A stretch of 64,000 bases of DNA, taken from NCBI RefSeq assembly GCF_017896165.1, contig NZ_JAFCNB010000007.1, positions 265,457 to 329,456 on the forward strand, read 5' to 3'. Position numbers and translations under genes: made by a program. The DNA is from Microbispora oryzae (GTDB lineage Bacteria; Actinomycetota; Actinomycetes; Streptosporangiales; Streptosporangiaceae). Below the pieces are notes generated by a model that was given only the letters and a program-made list of their open reading frames with translations, was not told where the DNA came from and searched no databases. This document shows, piece by piece, positions 45,065 to 54,347 of the stretch (the stretch's first letter is position 1; every line of letters starts with the position of its first letter).

Positions 45065-45104
45065 CTGACACGTTGTCAGCTGAATCGCCCTTGTCAAGCG
45101 ATTC
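45065..45104. promoter_or_regulatory. Two inverted repeats in the Lrp / aldehyde dehydrogenase divergent region
   Basis: CTGACACGTTGTCAG (45065-45079; 6-bp arms) and GAATCGC...GCGATTC (45082-45088 with 45098-45104; 7-bp arms) are two bases apart. A possible -10 (TATCTT, 45118-45123) lies just right of them. Suitable as regulator sites, most simply for the divergent Lrp protein. Confidence 0.5.
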
Positions 45105-45201
45105 CGTAGCAATTTGGTATCTTAGCCACGAAATCCCTTGTTCATGTTGTGTTTGTCTGCCAGAGTCGCGACAACTCAGCCACCTCACGAGGAGGCCAAC
45201 G

Positions 45202-46635
45202 GTGACCACCCGTCTCCAGAACTTTGTGAACGGGAAGTTCGTCGACGCGTCGAGCGGCCGATTCTCCGACGTCGTAGACCCTACGACGGGCGAGACGTAC
45301 GCGCAGGCGCCGGTGTCGGGTCAGGAGGACGTCGACGCGGCCTACGCCGCCGCGGCGGCCGCCTTCGAGACGTGGGGGCAGTCGACCCCGGGTGAGCGCG
45401 CCGCGCTGCTGCTCAAGGTGGCCGACGCCATCGAGGCGCGCGCCGACGAGATCAACGAAGCCGAGTGCCGCAACACCGGCAAGCCGCGCGCCCGGATGGC
45501 CGAGGACGAGACGCCCGTCGCCGCCGACCACTTCCGGTTCTTCGCCGGCGCCGCCCGGACGCTGGAGGGCCCGACCGCCGGCGAGTTCCTCGCCGACCAC
45601 ACCTCCGTCATCCGGCACGAGCCCATCGGGGTCGTCGGCCAGGTCACCCCCTGGAACTACCCGATGATGATGGCGGTCTGGAAGATCGCCCCGGCGCTCG
45701 CCGCAGGCAACACGGTCGTGCTCAAGCCGTCCGACACCACCCCGGCCTCCACGCTGAAGCTCGCCGAGATCTTGGGCGACGTGCTGCCGGCCGGCGTCTT
45801 CAACGTCGTCACGGGCGACCGCGAGACCGGCGCCCTTGTCGTGAGCCACCCGGCCGCGAGCATGGTCGCCATCACCGGCTCCATCGGCGCGGGCATGTCG
45901 GTCGCCAGGTCGGCCGCCGACGACCTCAAGCGCGTCCACCTGGAGCTGGGCGGCAAGGCCCCCGTCGTGATCTTCGAGGACGTCCGGGACATCGGGGCGG
46001 TGGCCCAGGCCGTCGCGGAGGCGGGCCTGTACAACGCGGGCCAGGACTGCACCGCCGCCTGCCGGGTCATCGTGCAGGAGAGCGTCCACGACGAGTTCGC
46101 CGCCGCGCTCGCGGAGGCGGCCGCCGCCACCAGGATGGGCGGGCTCGACGACGAGGAGGCCTACTTCGGCCCGCTGAACAACCCCAACCAGCTCGCCCGC
46201 GTCGAGGGCTTCCTGGAGCGGGTCCCGGCCCACGCCACGGTCCTCACCGGAGGCAAGCGGGCCGGTGACCGGGGATACTTCTTCGCCCCGACCGTGGTCG
46301 ACGGTCTCCGGCAGGACGACGAGATGATCCAGGACGAGATCTTCGGCCCGGTGATCACCATCCAGACCTTCACCGACGAGGCCGACGCGCTCGCCAAGGC
46401 CAACGGCGTCCGGTACGGCCTGGCCGGCTCCGTGTGGACGTCCGATCACGGCCGGGCCATGCGGATGTCGAAGCGGCTCGACTTCGGCGTCGTGTGGGTC
46501 AACACCCACATCCCGTTCGTGTCCGAGATGCCGCACGGCGGCTTCAAACACTCGGGGTACGGCAAGGACCTGTCCGTCTTCGGGTTGCACGACTACACCC
46601 GCGTCAAGCACGTCATGCACTACATCGGCGAATAG
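45202..46635 (+). CDS. Gamma-aminobutyraldehyde dehydrogenase-like ALDH
   Basis: A 477-residue NAD(P)-dependent aldehyde dehydrogenase. Catalytic Cys283 in NAGQDCTAAC, base Glu248 in LELGGKAP, cofactor segment TPWNYPMMMAVWK and KPSDTTP, and the C-terminal MPHGGFKHSGYGKDLS typical of aminoaldehyde dehydrogenases. With a Pot-type importer and an amine oxidase beside it, oxidation of 4-aminobutanal to GABA is the likely reaction. The GTG start is behind GAGGAGG; the longer frame from 44716 crosses the regulator and its promoter region. Confidence 0.9.
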   Translation: MTTRLQNFVNGKFVDASSGRFSDVVDPTTGETYAQAPVSGQEDVDAAYAAAAAAFETWGQSTPGERAALLLKVADAIEARADEINEAECRNTGKPRARMAEDETPVAADHFRFFAGAARTLEGPTAGEFLADHTSVIRHEPIGVVGQVTPWNYPMMMAVWKIAPALAAGNTVVLKPSDTTPASTLKLAEILGDVLPAGVFNVVTGDRETGALVVSHPAASMVAITGSIGAGMSVARSAADDLKRVHLELGGKAPVVIFEDVRDIGAVAQAVAEAGLYNAGQDCTAACRVIVQESVHDEFAAALAEAAAATRMGGLDDEEAYFGPLNNPNQLARVEGFLERVPAHATVLTGGKRAGDRGYFFAPTVVDGLRQDDEMIQDEIFGPVITIQTFTDEADALAKANGVRYGLAGSVWTSDHGRAMRMSKRLDFGVVWVNTHIPFVSEMPHGGFKHSGYGKDLSVFGLHDYTRVKHVMHYIGE

Positions 46636-46686
46636 GCCCCGACGGCAGAAGCCGACGACCTATTGATAAAGAGGGATAAGCCTGGA

Positions 46687-47835
46687 ATGACAGAAACCCA
46701 GGCGGGCACGGGGGCGGACGTCGCGGCCGCCCCCACCTCCCAGACCGTGCCCGCCATCGAACTCGACAACGTGGTCAAGGAATACACCTCGCACGGCGAG
46801 GTCGTCAGGGCCGTCAAGGGCGTCAGCCTCACGATCACGGAGGGCGAGTTCTTCTCCCTCCTCGGCCCCTCGGGTTGTGGCAAGACCACCAGCATGCGAA
46901 TGATCGCCGGGTTCGAGGACCCCACAGGGGGCGTGGTCAGACTCCACGGGGAGGACGTCACGGGGGTGCCCCCCAACAGACGCGACGTCAACATGGTCTT
47001 CCAGTCCTACGCGCTGTTCCCGCACATGAACGTGTGGGACAACATCGCGTTCGGGTTGAAGCGCAAGAAGGTCGCCGACGCCGAGATCCGGCGCCGCGTC
47101 GGCGAGACCCTGGAGGTCGTCGACCTCTTGGGCCGGGAGAAACGCCGTCCCAAGGAGATGTCCGGAGGCCAGCAGCAGCGCGTCGCGCTCGCCCGGGCGC
47201 TCGTCAACCGCCCCCGCGCCCTCCTGCTGGACGAGCCCCTCGGCGCGCTCGACCTCAAGCTCCGCCAGCACATGCAGATCGAGCTGAAGCGCATCCAGCG
47301 CGAGGTCGGCATCACGTTCGTCTACGTCACACACGACCAGGGCGAGGCGCTCACGATGAGCGACCGCATCGCCGTCATGAACGACGGACTGGTCGAGCAG
47401 CTCGCCGACCCGCGGGAGATCTACGAGCGGCCCGCCACCAAATTCGTCGCGGGGTTCATCGGCACATCCAATCTGCTCGGCGGCACCGTGCAGGAGGTCG
47501 CGGGAGACACCGCCGTCCTCGCGCTCGGCGCCGGCGACCGCGTTGTGATCCCGCGCGGCGGGACCGTCGCCGCCGGCGACGCCGTCGACCTCACGGTGCG
47601 CCCCGAGAAGATCACGATCTCGCGCGAGCAGCCGGCGGGCGACGTGAGCGTCGTGCGGGGCACGGTCTCCGAGGTCGTCTACCTCGGCACGTACAACAGC
47701 TACATGGTGGTGCTGGCCGACGGCGCCGAGATCACCGTGTTCGAACAGAACGCCCACGACAGCAGCACCACCGCGGAGCGCGGCGACACCGTCTGGCTCT
47801 CCTGGCAGCCCCGCCACTCCTTCGTCCTGCGGTGA
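46687..47835 (+). CDS. potA: Spermidine/putrescine-type ABC importer, ATPase
   Basis: A 382-residue PotA-like ATPase: Walker A GPSGCGKTTS, Q-loop FQSYALFPHMNVWDN, signature MSGGQQQR, Walker B ALLLDEPLGALDLKLR, THDQGEA, and a C-terminal TOBE domain (~280-380) for regulation. The ATG at 46687 follows GAGGGAT; a TTG at 46663 is possible. It starts the transporter set potA-D-B-C directly after the dehydrogenase. Confidence 0.92.
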   Translation: MTETQAGTGADVAAAPTSQTVPAIELDNVVKEYTSHGEVVRAVKGVSLTITEGEFFSLLGPSGCGKTTSMRMIAGFEDPTGGVVRLHGEDVTGVPPNRRDVNMVFQSYALFPHMNVWDNIAFGLKRKKVADAEIRRRVGETLEVVDLLGREKRRPKEMSGGQQQRVALARALVNRPRALLLDEPLGALDLKLRQHMQIELKRIQREVGITFVYVTHDQGEALTMSDRIAVMNDGLVEQLADPREIYERPATKFVAGFIGTSNLLGGTVQEVAGDTAVLALGAGDRVVIPRGGTVAAGDAVDLTVRPEKITISREQPAGDVSVVRGTVSEVVYLGTYNSYMVVLADGAEITVFEQNAHDSSTTAERGDTVWLSWQPRHSFVLR

Positions 47836-47867
47836 CGACCCGCGATACCCCCGGAGCACGAACCCAT

Positions 47868-49124
47868 ATGAACGACCTCAGCCGCGACCCCGCGTTCCTC
47901 CGTGGCATGACCCGGCGCCGTATCGGCCGCCGGGACGCCCTCCGCCTGGCCGGCATGTCGGCCGCCGGCCTCGCCCTGGCCGCCTGCGGCGTGCAGGGCA
48001 AGGGCGTGGCCAAGCCCACCACCTCGGCCCAGGCCCAGTCGGCCGTCGAGAAGTACTGGACGGGAAAGGTCAGGAACGGCCACGTCGACTTCGCCAACTG
48101 GCCCTACTACATGGACCCCAAGCACCCCGAGCTGAAGCAGTTCACCGCGGAGACCGGCATCACGGTGAACTACCGCGAGGTCATCCACGAGATGCCCTCG
48201 TGGTTCGCCAAGATCCAGCCGCAGCTCGCCGCCGGACAGTCCATCGGCTACGACATCATGGTCGTCACCAACGGCATCCAGTTCGGCCAGCTCGTGAAGC
48301 TCGGCTACCTGGTCCCGCTCGACCACGCCAAGCTGCCGAACTTCACCGCCAACGCCGGTGCGCGCTACAAGGCCGAGGACTTCGACCCCGGCAACGTCTA
48401 CAGCATCCCGTGGACGTCCGGCATGACCGGCATCGCCTACAACCCGAAGTACGTCGACACCCCGCCGACGAGCGTCCTCGACCTGTGGAACCCGAAGTAC
48501 AAGGGCAAGGTCGGCATGATGGCCGACTCCCAGGAGATCGCGAACTTCGGCATGTTCGCGCTGGGCATCGATCCCGGCAATTCAGGACAGGCCGACTGGG
48601 AGAAGGCCGCCGCCAAGCTCACCGAGCAGCGCGACGCCGGCATCGTGCGCAAGTATTACGACCAGTCGTACGTCGACCCGCTCAGCAGGGGCGACATCTG
48701 GCTGACGATGGCCTGGTCCGGCGACGTCTTCCAGAAGAACGTCTCCGACGGCACGGACCTCAAGTTCGTGATCCCGCAGGAGGGCGCCACGATCTGGACC
48801 GACAACATGATGATTCCGAAGTCCGCGGAGAACCCCGTCGACGCGATCACACTGATGGACTTCTTCTACCGGACCGACGTCGCCGCCCACCTCACCGAGT
48901 ACATCAACTACGTCACTCCGGTGCCGGGGGCCCAGAGCGTCATCCAGGCCGACGTCGCCGAGGCGACCGGCGACCGAAAGAAGCTGCTCGACGCGGTCGC
49001 CGGCAGCTCGCTCGTGTTCCCCTCCGAGGACGACTACGCCAAGCTGCACACCTACGTCGGCTTCACCGACACGGCGCGGCAGAAGCAGTTCGAGAACCTG
49101 TTCCAGGCGATCACGACGTCATGA
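47868..49124 (+). CDS. potD: Spermidine/putrescine-type substrate-binding lipoprotein
   Basis: A 418-residue PotD-like binding protein with a twin-arginine signal (TRRRIGRRDALRLAG) ending in a lipobox LAAC, so a Tat-exported lipoprotein. The mature part shows FANWPYYMD, FTAETGITVNYREVI, YDIMVVTNG, IPWTSGMTGIAYNPKYV and WLTMAWSGDVFQKN. The ATG at 47868 starts at the signal; the frame upstream back to 46875 is a shadow of potA. It ends by overlapping potB (ATGA). Confidence 0.92.
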   Translation: MNDLSRDPAFLRGMTRRRIGRRDALRLAGMSAAGLALAACGVQGKGVAKPTTSAQAQSAVEKYWTGKVRNGHVDFANWPYYMDPKHPELKQFTAETGITVNYREVIHEMPSWFAKIQPQLAAGQSIGYDIMVVTNGIQFGQLVKLGYLVPLDHAKLPNFTANAGARYKAEDFDPGNVYSIPWTSGMTGIAYNPKYVDTPPTSVLDLWNPKYKGKVGMMADSQEIANFGMFALGIDPGNSGQADWEKAAAKLTEQRDAGIVRKYYDQSYVDPLSRGDIWLTMAWSGDVFQKNVSDGTDLKFVIPQEGATIWTDNMMIPKSAENPVDAITLMDFFYRTDVAAHLTEYINYVTPVPGAQSVIQADVAEATGDRKKLLDAVAGSSLVFPSEDDYAKLHTYVGFTDTARQKQFENLFQAITTS

Positions 49125-49987
49125 GCTCCAGGCTGAGGGCGGCGCTCACGCCGTACGCGCTGATCTTCCCGGGCGGGCTCTGGCTCGCGATCTTCTTCGT
49201 CGTCCCGACCGTCGTCATGCTGTCGCTCTCGCTCCAGTCGGGCGACGTCGTGAGCGGCTACGCGTTCACGTTCAACTGGCACAGCTACGTCGACGGGATC
49301 ACCACCTACCACGACCAGATAGTCAGGTCCGTGATCTACGGCCTGGCGGCGACGCTGATCCAGATCGTCGTCGGCTTCCCGGTGGCGTACTGGATCGCGT
49401 TCAGGGGCGGCCGGCGCAAGTCCGTCTACCTGTTCCTGCTGCTGCTGCCGTTTCTCGTGTCGTTCGTGCTGCGGACGATCTCCTGGCAGTTCTTCCTCTC
49501 GGACAACGGGCTGCTGCTCGGCCCGCTCAAGAGCCTCGGCCTGCTCCCGCAGGACTTCCACATCCTGGCCACGAGCGTCGCCGTCGTCTGCGGCCTCGCC
49601 TACAACTACCTGCCGTTCATGGTCCTGCCCATGTACGTCGCCCTGGAGCGGATCGATCCCCGTCTCCTCGAGGCGGCCCAGGACCTGTACGCCGGCCGGA
49701 CGCAGACGTTCCTGCGCGTCGTGCTGCCGCTGTCGCTGCCGGGCGTCTTCGCCGGGGTGCTGATGACGTTCGTCCCGGCCACCTCGGATTACGTCAACGC
49801 CTCCGTGCTCGGCGGCACCAGCAACACGATGATCGGCAACGTGATCCAGAACCAGTTCCTGGTCAACCAGGACTACCCGGTCGCCTCCGCCCTGTCGTTC
49901 ACGCTGATGGCGCTGCTGCTCGCCGGCATCTACGCCTACGCGAGGGTGCTGGGCACGGAGGACGTGCTGGAGGTGGCCGCCCGATGA
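49121..49987 (+). CDS. potB: Spermidine/putrescine-type ABC importer, permease 1
   Basis: A 288-residue PotB-like permease with six predicted membrane segments and an EAA loop LEAAQDLYAGRTQTFLRVVLPLSLPGVFAG. Coupled by ATGA overlaps to the binding-protein gene before it and the second permease after it. Confidence 0.92.
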   Translation: MSSRLRAALTPYALIFPGGLWLAIFFVVPTVVMLSLSLQSGDVVSGYAFTFNWHSYVDGITTYHDQIVRSVIYGLAATLIQIVVGFPVAYWIAFRGGRRKSVYLFLLLLPFLVSFVLRTISWQFFLSDNGLLLGPLKSLGLLPQDFHILATSVAVVCGLAYNYLPFMVLPMYVALERIDPRLLEAAQDLYAGRTQTFLRVVLPLSLPGVFAGVLMTFVPATSDYVNASVLGGTSNTMIGNVIQNQFLVNQDYPVASALSFTLMALLLAGIYAYARVLGTEDVLEVAAR

Positions 49988-50769
49988 ACCGGGGACTTCT
50001 GCGCGGCCGCGGCCTGCAGATCTACACCTGGCTGGTGATCGCCTGGCTCGCGCTGCCGATCGCCGTGATGATCCTGTTCGGCTTCAACGACACGCACGGC
50101 CGCTACAACACGTCGTGGCAGGGCTTCACGCTCAAGTGGTACGGCAAGCTGTTCGAGATCGGCGACCTTACCCAGGCCCTGGTGAACTCGATCGTCATCG
50201 CCGTGCTGACCATGGTCGTCGCCGGGGTGCTCGGTTCGCTCATCGGCCTCGCCCTCGGCCGCTACCGGTTCCGCGGCGCGGGCACGACGAACCTCGTCAT
50301 GTTCGCGGCCATCTCCTGCGCCGAGATCGTGATGGGCGCGTCCCTGCTGTCGCTGTTCGTCACCCTCGCCGTGCCCCTGGGCTTCTGGACGATCGTGATC
50401 TCCCATGTCATGTTCTCGATCTCGTTCGTCGCCGTGACCGTGCGGGCGCGGGTCATGACCCTGGACCGCTCGCTTGAGGAGGCCGCGCGCGACCTGGGCG
50501 CCGGCACCTGGGCCACGTTCCGCCTCGTGACCCTGCCCATGATCTTCCCGGGGGTGCTGGCCGGGTCGATGCTGGCGTTCGCGCTGTCCATCGACGACTT
50601 CGTCATCACCAACTTCAACTCCGGCAGCACGCTGACGTTTCCGCTGTGGATCTGGGGCGCCACCCGGGTGGGCCTTCCGCCGCAGGTCAACGTCATGGGT
50701 ACGCTCATCTTCGCGGCCGGTGTCCTGCTCGCCGTAGCCAATGCCCTGCTGGCACGCCGGCGCGCCTGA
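49984..50769 (+). CDS. potC: Spermidine/putrescine-type ABC importer, permease 2
   Basis: A 261-residue PotC-like permease with six membrane segments and the EAA loop LEEAARDLGAGTWATFRLVTLPMIFPGVLAG, followed by SIDDFVITNF, characteristic of PotC. ATG overlaps the potB stop. Confidence 0.92.
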   Translation: MNRGLLRGRGLQIYTWLVIAWLALPIAVMILFGFNDTHGRYNTSWQGFTLKWYGKLFEIGDLTQALVNSIVIAVLTMVVAGVLGSLIGLALGRYRFRGAGTTNLVMFAAISCAEIVMGASLLSLFVTLAVPLGFWTIVISHVMFSISFVAVTVRARVMTLDRSLEEAARDLGAGTWATFRLVTLPMIFPGVLAGSMLAFALSIDDFVITNFNSGSTLTFPLWIWGATRVGLPPQVNVMGTLIFAAGVLLAVANALLARRRA

Positions 50770-50791
50770 CCCGCGAGGGAAGTGAACGCGC

Positions 50792-52186
50792 ATGCACCCG
50801 CAGCGGGCGCTCGCCGACGCCGAGCGCAGGTCGTACTGGCTGGACCGCCCGGCCGCGCCGGAGCCGCTGCCGCGGCTCACCGGCCAGGTCACCGCCGGCC
50901 TCGCCGTGGTCGGAGGTGGCTTCACCGGGCTGTGGACGGCCCTGATGGCAAAGGAACGCGACCCGTCGCTCGACGTCGTCCTGCTGGAGGGCGGCAGGGT
51001 GGGATGGGCGGCGTCCGGGCGCAACGGCGGCTTCTGCGCGGCCAGCCTCACCCACGGCCTCGCCAACGGCCTCGACCGCTGGCCAGACGAGATCGCCACG
51101 CTGGAGCGGCTGGGCCGGGAGAACCTCGACGAGATCGAGGCGTCCCTGGTCCGGCACGGCGTCGACTGCTCCTTCGAACGGACCGGTGAGCTGCAGGCGG
51201 CCACCGAGGAGTGGCAGCTCGCCGGGCTGGACGAGACGGCCCGCGCCGCCCGGTCGCTCGGCCGGCCGCTGGTCCGGCTCGACCGCGAGGAGGTGCGCGC
51301 GGAGGTCGACTCCCCGACGTACGTCGGCGGCCTGTGGGACCGCGAGGGCGTCGCGATGGTCGACCCGGCGCGGCTGGCGTGGGGGCTGCGCGACGCGTGC
51401 GTCCGCCTCGGCGTCCGGGTGGCCGAGCAGACCCCGGTGCGGTCGCTGCGCGACGACGGGCCGCTGCTGGAGCTGCGCACTCCGCACGGGTCGGTGCGGG
51501 CCCGCCGGGTGGCCCTCGGCACCGGCGCGTTCCCGCCGCTGCTGCGCCGGCTGCGGCACTTCCTCGTCCCGGTGTACGACTACGTCCTGATGACCGAGCC
51601 GCTGAGCGCCGAGGCTCTGGCGGCGGTCGGCTGGCGCAACCGGCAGGGCGTGGGCGACTCGGCCAACCAGTTCCACTACTACCGGCTCACCGACGACAAC
51701 CGGATCCTGTGGGGCGGGTACGACGCCGTCTACCACAACGGCGGGCTGGTCCGGCCCGAGTACGACCAGCGCGACGCCACGTTCGAGAAGCTGGCCGGGC
51801 ACTTCTTCGACACCTTCCCCCAGCTGGAGGGGGTGCGCTTCACCCACAGGTGGGGCGGGGTCATCGACACCTGCAGCCGGTTCAGCGCGTTCTTCGGCAC
51901 CGCGTACGACTCCCGGCTCGCCTACGCGGCCGGGTACACCGGCCTCGGCGTCGGCGCGACCCGGTTCGGCGCCAACGTGATGCTCGACCTGCTTTCGGGC
52001 CGGGAGACCGAACGGACCCGGCTCGGCATGGTCAGGCGCATGCCCGTGCCGTTCCCGCCCGAGCCGGTCAGATCGGCGGTCATCCAGCTCACCCGGTGGT
52101 CGATCGCCCGCGCGGACTCCCGGCAGGGCCGCCGCAACGTGTGGCTGCGGGCCCTCGACGCGATGGGCCTCGGCTTCGACTCCTAG
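50792..52186 (+). CDS. FAD-dependent amine oxidoreductase (PuuB-like, DAO family)
   Basis: A 464-residue DAO-family flavoenzyme. The dinucleotide-binding motif is AVVGGGFTGLWTALMA (about residues 38-53), followed by GWAASGRNGGFC, ARRVALGTGAF and the C-terminal YTGLGVGATRFGANVM flavin contact. It resembles gamma-glutamylputrescine oxidase and related amine oxidases. Last gene of the transporter operon, 22 bp after potC, so it probably oxidises the imported amine to the aldehyde used by the dehydrogenase at 45202. No gamma-glutamylputrescine synthetase gene is in the window, so direct amine oxidation is possible. Confidence 0.87.
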   Translation: MHPQRALADAERRSYWLDRPAAPEPLPRLTGQVTAGLAVVGGGFTGLWTALMAKERDPSLDVVLLEGGRVGWAASGRNGGFCAASLTHGLANGLDRWPDEIATLERLGRENLDEIEASLVRHGVDCSFERTGELQAATEEWQLAGLDETARAARSLGRPLVRLDREEVRAEVDSPTYVGGLWDREGVAMVDPARLAWGLRDACVRLGVRVAEQTPVRSLRDDGPLLELRTPHGSVRARRVALGTGAFPPLLRRLRHFLVPVYDYVLMTEPLSAEALAAVGWRNRQGVGDSANQFHYYRLTDDNRILWGGYDAVYHNGGLVRPEYDQRDATFEKLAGHFFDTFPQLEGVRFTHRWGGVIDTCSRFSAFFGTAYDSRLAYAAGYTGLGVGATRFGANVMLDLLSGRETERTRLGMVRRMPVPFPPEPVRSAVIQLTRWSIARADSRQGRRNVWLRALDAMGLGFDS

Positions 52187-52198
52187 TCTCCCGGCGGC

Positions 52199-53071
52199 TC
52201 AGCCGGCGAGCCAGCGCAGCGGGTTGGCGTGGGTGACGAGGGTGACGGTCTCCTCGTCGACCCCCGTGCGGAGCAGGGCCGGAATCACCTCGTCGAACAT
52301 CCGGCCGTAGCCGGGCCCGCCGTACTCCGCGAGGTGGTCGCGGCGGCTGACGCCGCTGCTGAGCAGCACCCGTTCCGCGTGACCCGCGTCGAGCAGGGCG
52401 AGGACCGCCTCGGGATCGCTCACGCTCGCGTACGCCCCGGTCTCGGCGATCTTGCGCTGGGTCACGAGGTCGGCGGCCCGCGCGCTGATCCGCCCGGCCG
52501 GCACGTTCTGCGTGAGCAGCAGCTCCAGCACCTCCAGACCCCCGGCGGCCACCGGCAGATCGGTCCGGAGCGAGGCCCGCCCGGCGGCGGTGACGGCCCG
52601 TTCCTCGGCGGCCGTCGGCGTGTCGTCCCACGAGGTCGCCGTGATGAGCCCGGGACGCACTCCGGTGCCGTCGAGCCCGACGCCGATCTCGTGCAGCAGG
52701 TCGGACGTGAGGTCGTCCACGCCGTGGCGGCGGATCAGATCTCCCGCGAACGGCTCCGGCCCGAACCCGGTCGCCGCGACCACGGGGACCCGCCCCGCCA
52801 TGGCCAGGCGGGCGAGCAGGGCGGGGTCGCGGGCCAGGCCCGCGCCGCTGTGCTCGACGACCAGGCCGAGGCCGCGTTCCCGGCCCAGGCTCCTGATCTC
52901 GGCGAGGACGTGCCGCTCCTCGTCGAGCCAGCGGTTCGGGTCGGAGTCCACGCCGATGCCCCAGCGCGTGTCGGTGCGCAGGTGCTCGTACGGGAGGATC
53001 GGGCCCTCGATTCCGGCGACGGGAAGAGCTCCGGTGACTGTCTGGATGCGGGGGAAATATGCGCCGGGCAT
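52199..53071 (-). CDS. Phosphotriesterase-family protein with degenerate metal site
   Basis: A 290-residue PTE/amidohydrolase-like protein: IQTVTGALPVAG..GPILPYEHL at the start, PVVAATGFGPEPF, TSWDDTPTAAEERAVTAAGRAS, ERVLLSSGVSRRDHLAEYGGPGYGRMFDEVIPAL and VTHANPLRWL at the end. The fold-defining segments are present, but most expected metal ligands are not: HxH is YEH, the His after the lysine strand is PVAAGG, and the late Asp in LLSxD is Gly. Probably not a standard binuclear hydrolase. ATG start. Confidence 0.78.
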   Translation of the reverse strand: MPGAYFPRIQTVTGALPVAGIEGPILPYEHLRTDTRWGIGVDSDPNRWLDEERHVLAEIRSLGRERGLGLVVEHSGAGLARDPALLARLAMAGRVPVVAATGFGPEPFAGDLIRRHGVDDLTSDLLHEIGVGLDGTGVRPGLITATSWDDTPTAAEERAVTAAGRASLRTDLPVAAGGLEVLELLLTQNVPAGRISARAADLVTQRKIAETGAYASVSDPEAVLALLDAGHAERVLLSSGVSRRDHLAEYGGPGYGRMFDEVIPALLRTGVDEETVTLVTHANPLRWLAG

Positions 53072-53101
53072 GATCGGACATTAACCGATTTTTTGACTAA
53101 T

Positions 53102-54331
53102 TCAGCTCCTGTTCCCATGATTCTTTGCCTTCGCTTTGCCGGAGAGTTCCGTATAGAGCTCCTCGAAGCGGGCGAACGAGCGTTCATGGTCGTGCTCGGC
53201 GGCGAGGGCGAGGCTCGCCCGCGACATCGACGCGCGCGACTCCGCAGACGACAGGATCGCCGTCAGGCATCGGGCCAGCTCCTTGACGTCGCCGGGCGGG
53301 TAGAGCAGGCCGTTGCCCGAGACGAGATGCGGCCGCCCCGGCAGACCGGCCGCCACCACGGGGAGCCCGCTGGCCATGGCCTCCAGGGTGGCGATGCTCT
53401 GCGATTCCGCGGCGCCCGGCATGGCGAAGACGTCGGCGGCCGGATAGAGGTGAGGCAGCTCGGCGTCGGGCACGAAGCCGAGGAACCGCACGCGGCCGCC
53501 CACCCCGATCCGCGTCGCGAGCCGCTCCAGATCACCCCGCAGCCCGCCGGCTCCGGCGACCACGACCTGCGCGTCGACGAGATTGAGCACGTGGGGGAGG
53601 GCGCGCACCAGGTCTCCCAGCCGCTTCACCTCGTGGAGGCGCCCCACGAACAGGATGGTCGGCCGGTCGTCGAGGCCGAACATCCGCCTGGCCCCCGCCT
53701 GCGGTCCCGGCCGGAAGCGGCGCAGGTCGACGCCGCAGGACACCGCCTCGACGGCCCGGGCGACGCCGCCGCCGGGGAACGGCCCGGCCGCGGGCGCCGG
53801 CGTGGTGACGTGGTCGGCGACGGCGAGCACCAGGGCGAGGTCGCGCCGGGCCAGCCGCCCGGCGGGGCCGCGCAGCCGGGCCGGCACCCGGCCGTACCTG
53901 GCGAGGTCGTCGGGGACGAAGCGGCTCGTCGCCACCACCGGCACGCCGGCCCGCCGCGCCGCCCGGACGGCCGCCCCGGCCACCACGAGGTGACCCTGGA
54001 CGTGCACGACGCGCGGGCTGATCCGCTCGATCAGGCGGGACAGGCTGTGGCCGAGCCCCACAGGGAGGCCGACCCGCATCGCGGGGTGGCCGGCGAGCGG
54101 CACCGAGCGCAGGCGGTGGACCACCACACCGTCCGCGTTTTCGCCACCCGGCGGGCCGTCGGCGGACGCGCAGACCACGTGGACACGGTTCCCGCGCGCC
54201 GCGAGGCCGCTCGCGAGGCGGCGGGTGAAGTACGCCGCGCCGTTCACGTCCGGAGGATAGGTGTCGGTGGCGATCAGCACGGGCTCGGCCGGGCGGACGG
54301 CGGGCGGCGGACTGGACGCGAGGAGGTTCAT
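53102..54331 (-). CDS. GT4-family glycosyltransferase
   Basis: A 409-residue GT-B glycosyltransferase. N-terminal Rossmann half: VLIATDTYPPDVNGAAYFTRRLASGL, VVHVQGHLVVAGAAVRAAR. C-terminal GT4 half: ILFVGRLHEVKRLGDLVRALP, VRFLGFVPDAELPHLYPAADVFAMPGAAESQSIATLEAMASGLPVVAA, with the E-x7-E nucleotide-sugar motif. It resembles phosphatidylinositol mannoside and related mannosyltransferases, but acceptor and donor are not determined. The start is just downstream (16 bp) of a 28-bp perfect palindrome. Confidence 0.9.
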   Translation of the reverse strand: MNLLASSPPPAVRPAEPVLIATDTYPPDVNGAAYFTRRLASGLAARGNRVHVVCASADGPPGGENADGVVVHRLRSVPLAGHPAMRVGLPVGLGHSLSRLIERISPRVVHVQGHLVVAGAAVRAARRAGVPVVATSRFVPDDLARYGRVPARLRGPAGRLARRDLALVLAVADHVTTPAPAAGPFPGGGVARAVEAVSCGVDLRRFRPGPQAGARRMFGLDDRPTILFVGRLHEVKRLGDLVRALPHVLNLVDAQVVVAGAGGLRGDLERLATRIGVGGRVRFLGFVPDAELPHLYPAADVFAMPGAAESQSIATLEAMASGLPVVAAGLPGRPHLVSGNGLLYPPGDVKELARCLTAILSSAESRASMSRASLALAAEHDHERSFARFEELYTELSGKAKAKNHGNRS

Positions 54332-54347
54332 CCGGCTCCGATCTCGT

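Noticed and set aside
46875..47867. In-frame upstream extension of the PotD-like gene
   Set aside because: It is potA read in another frame; the twin-arginine lipoprotein signal marks the start at 47868.
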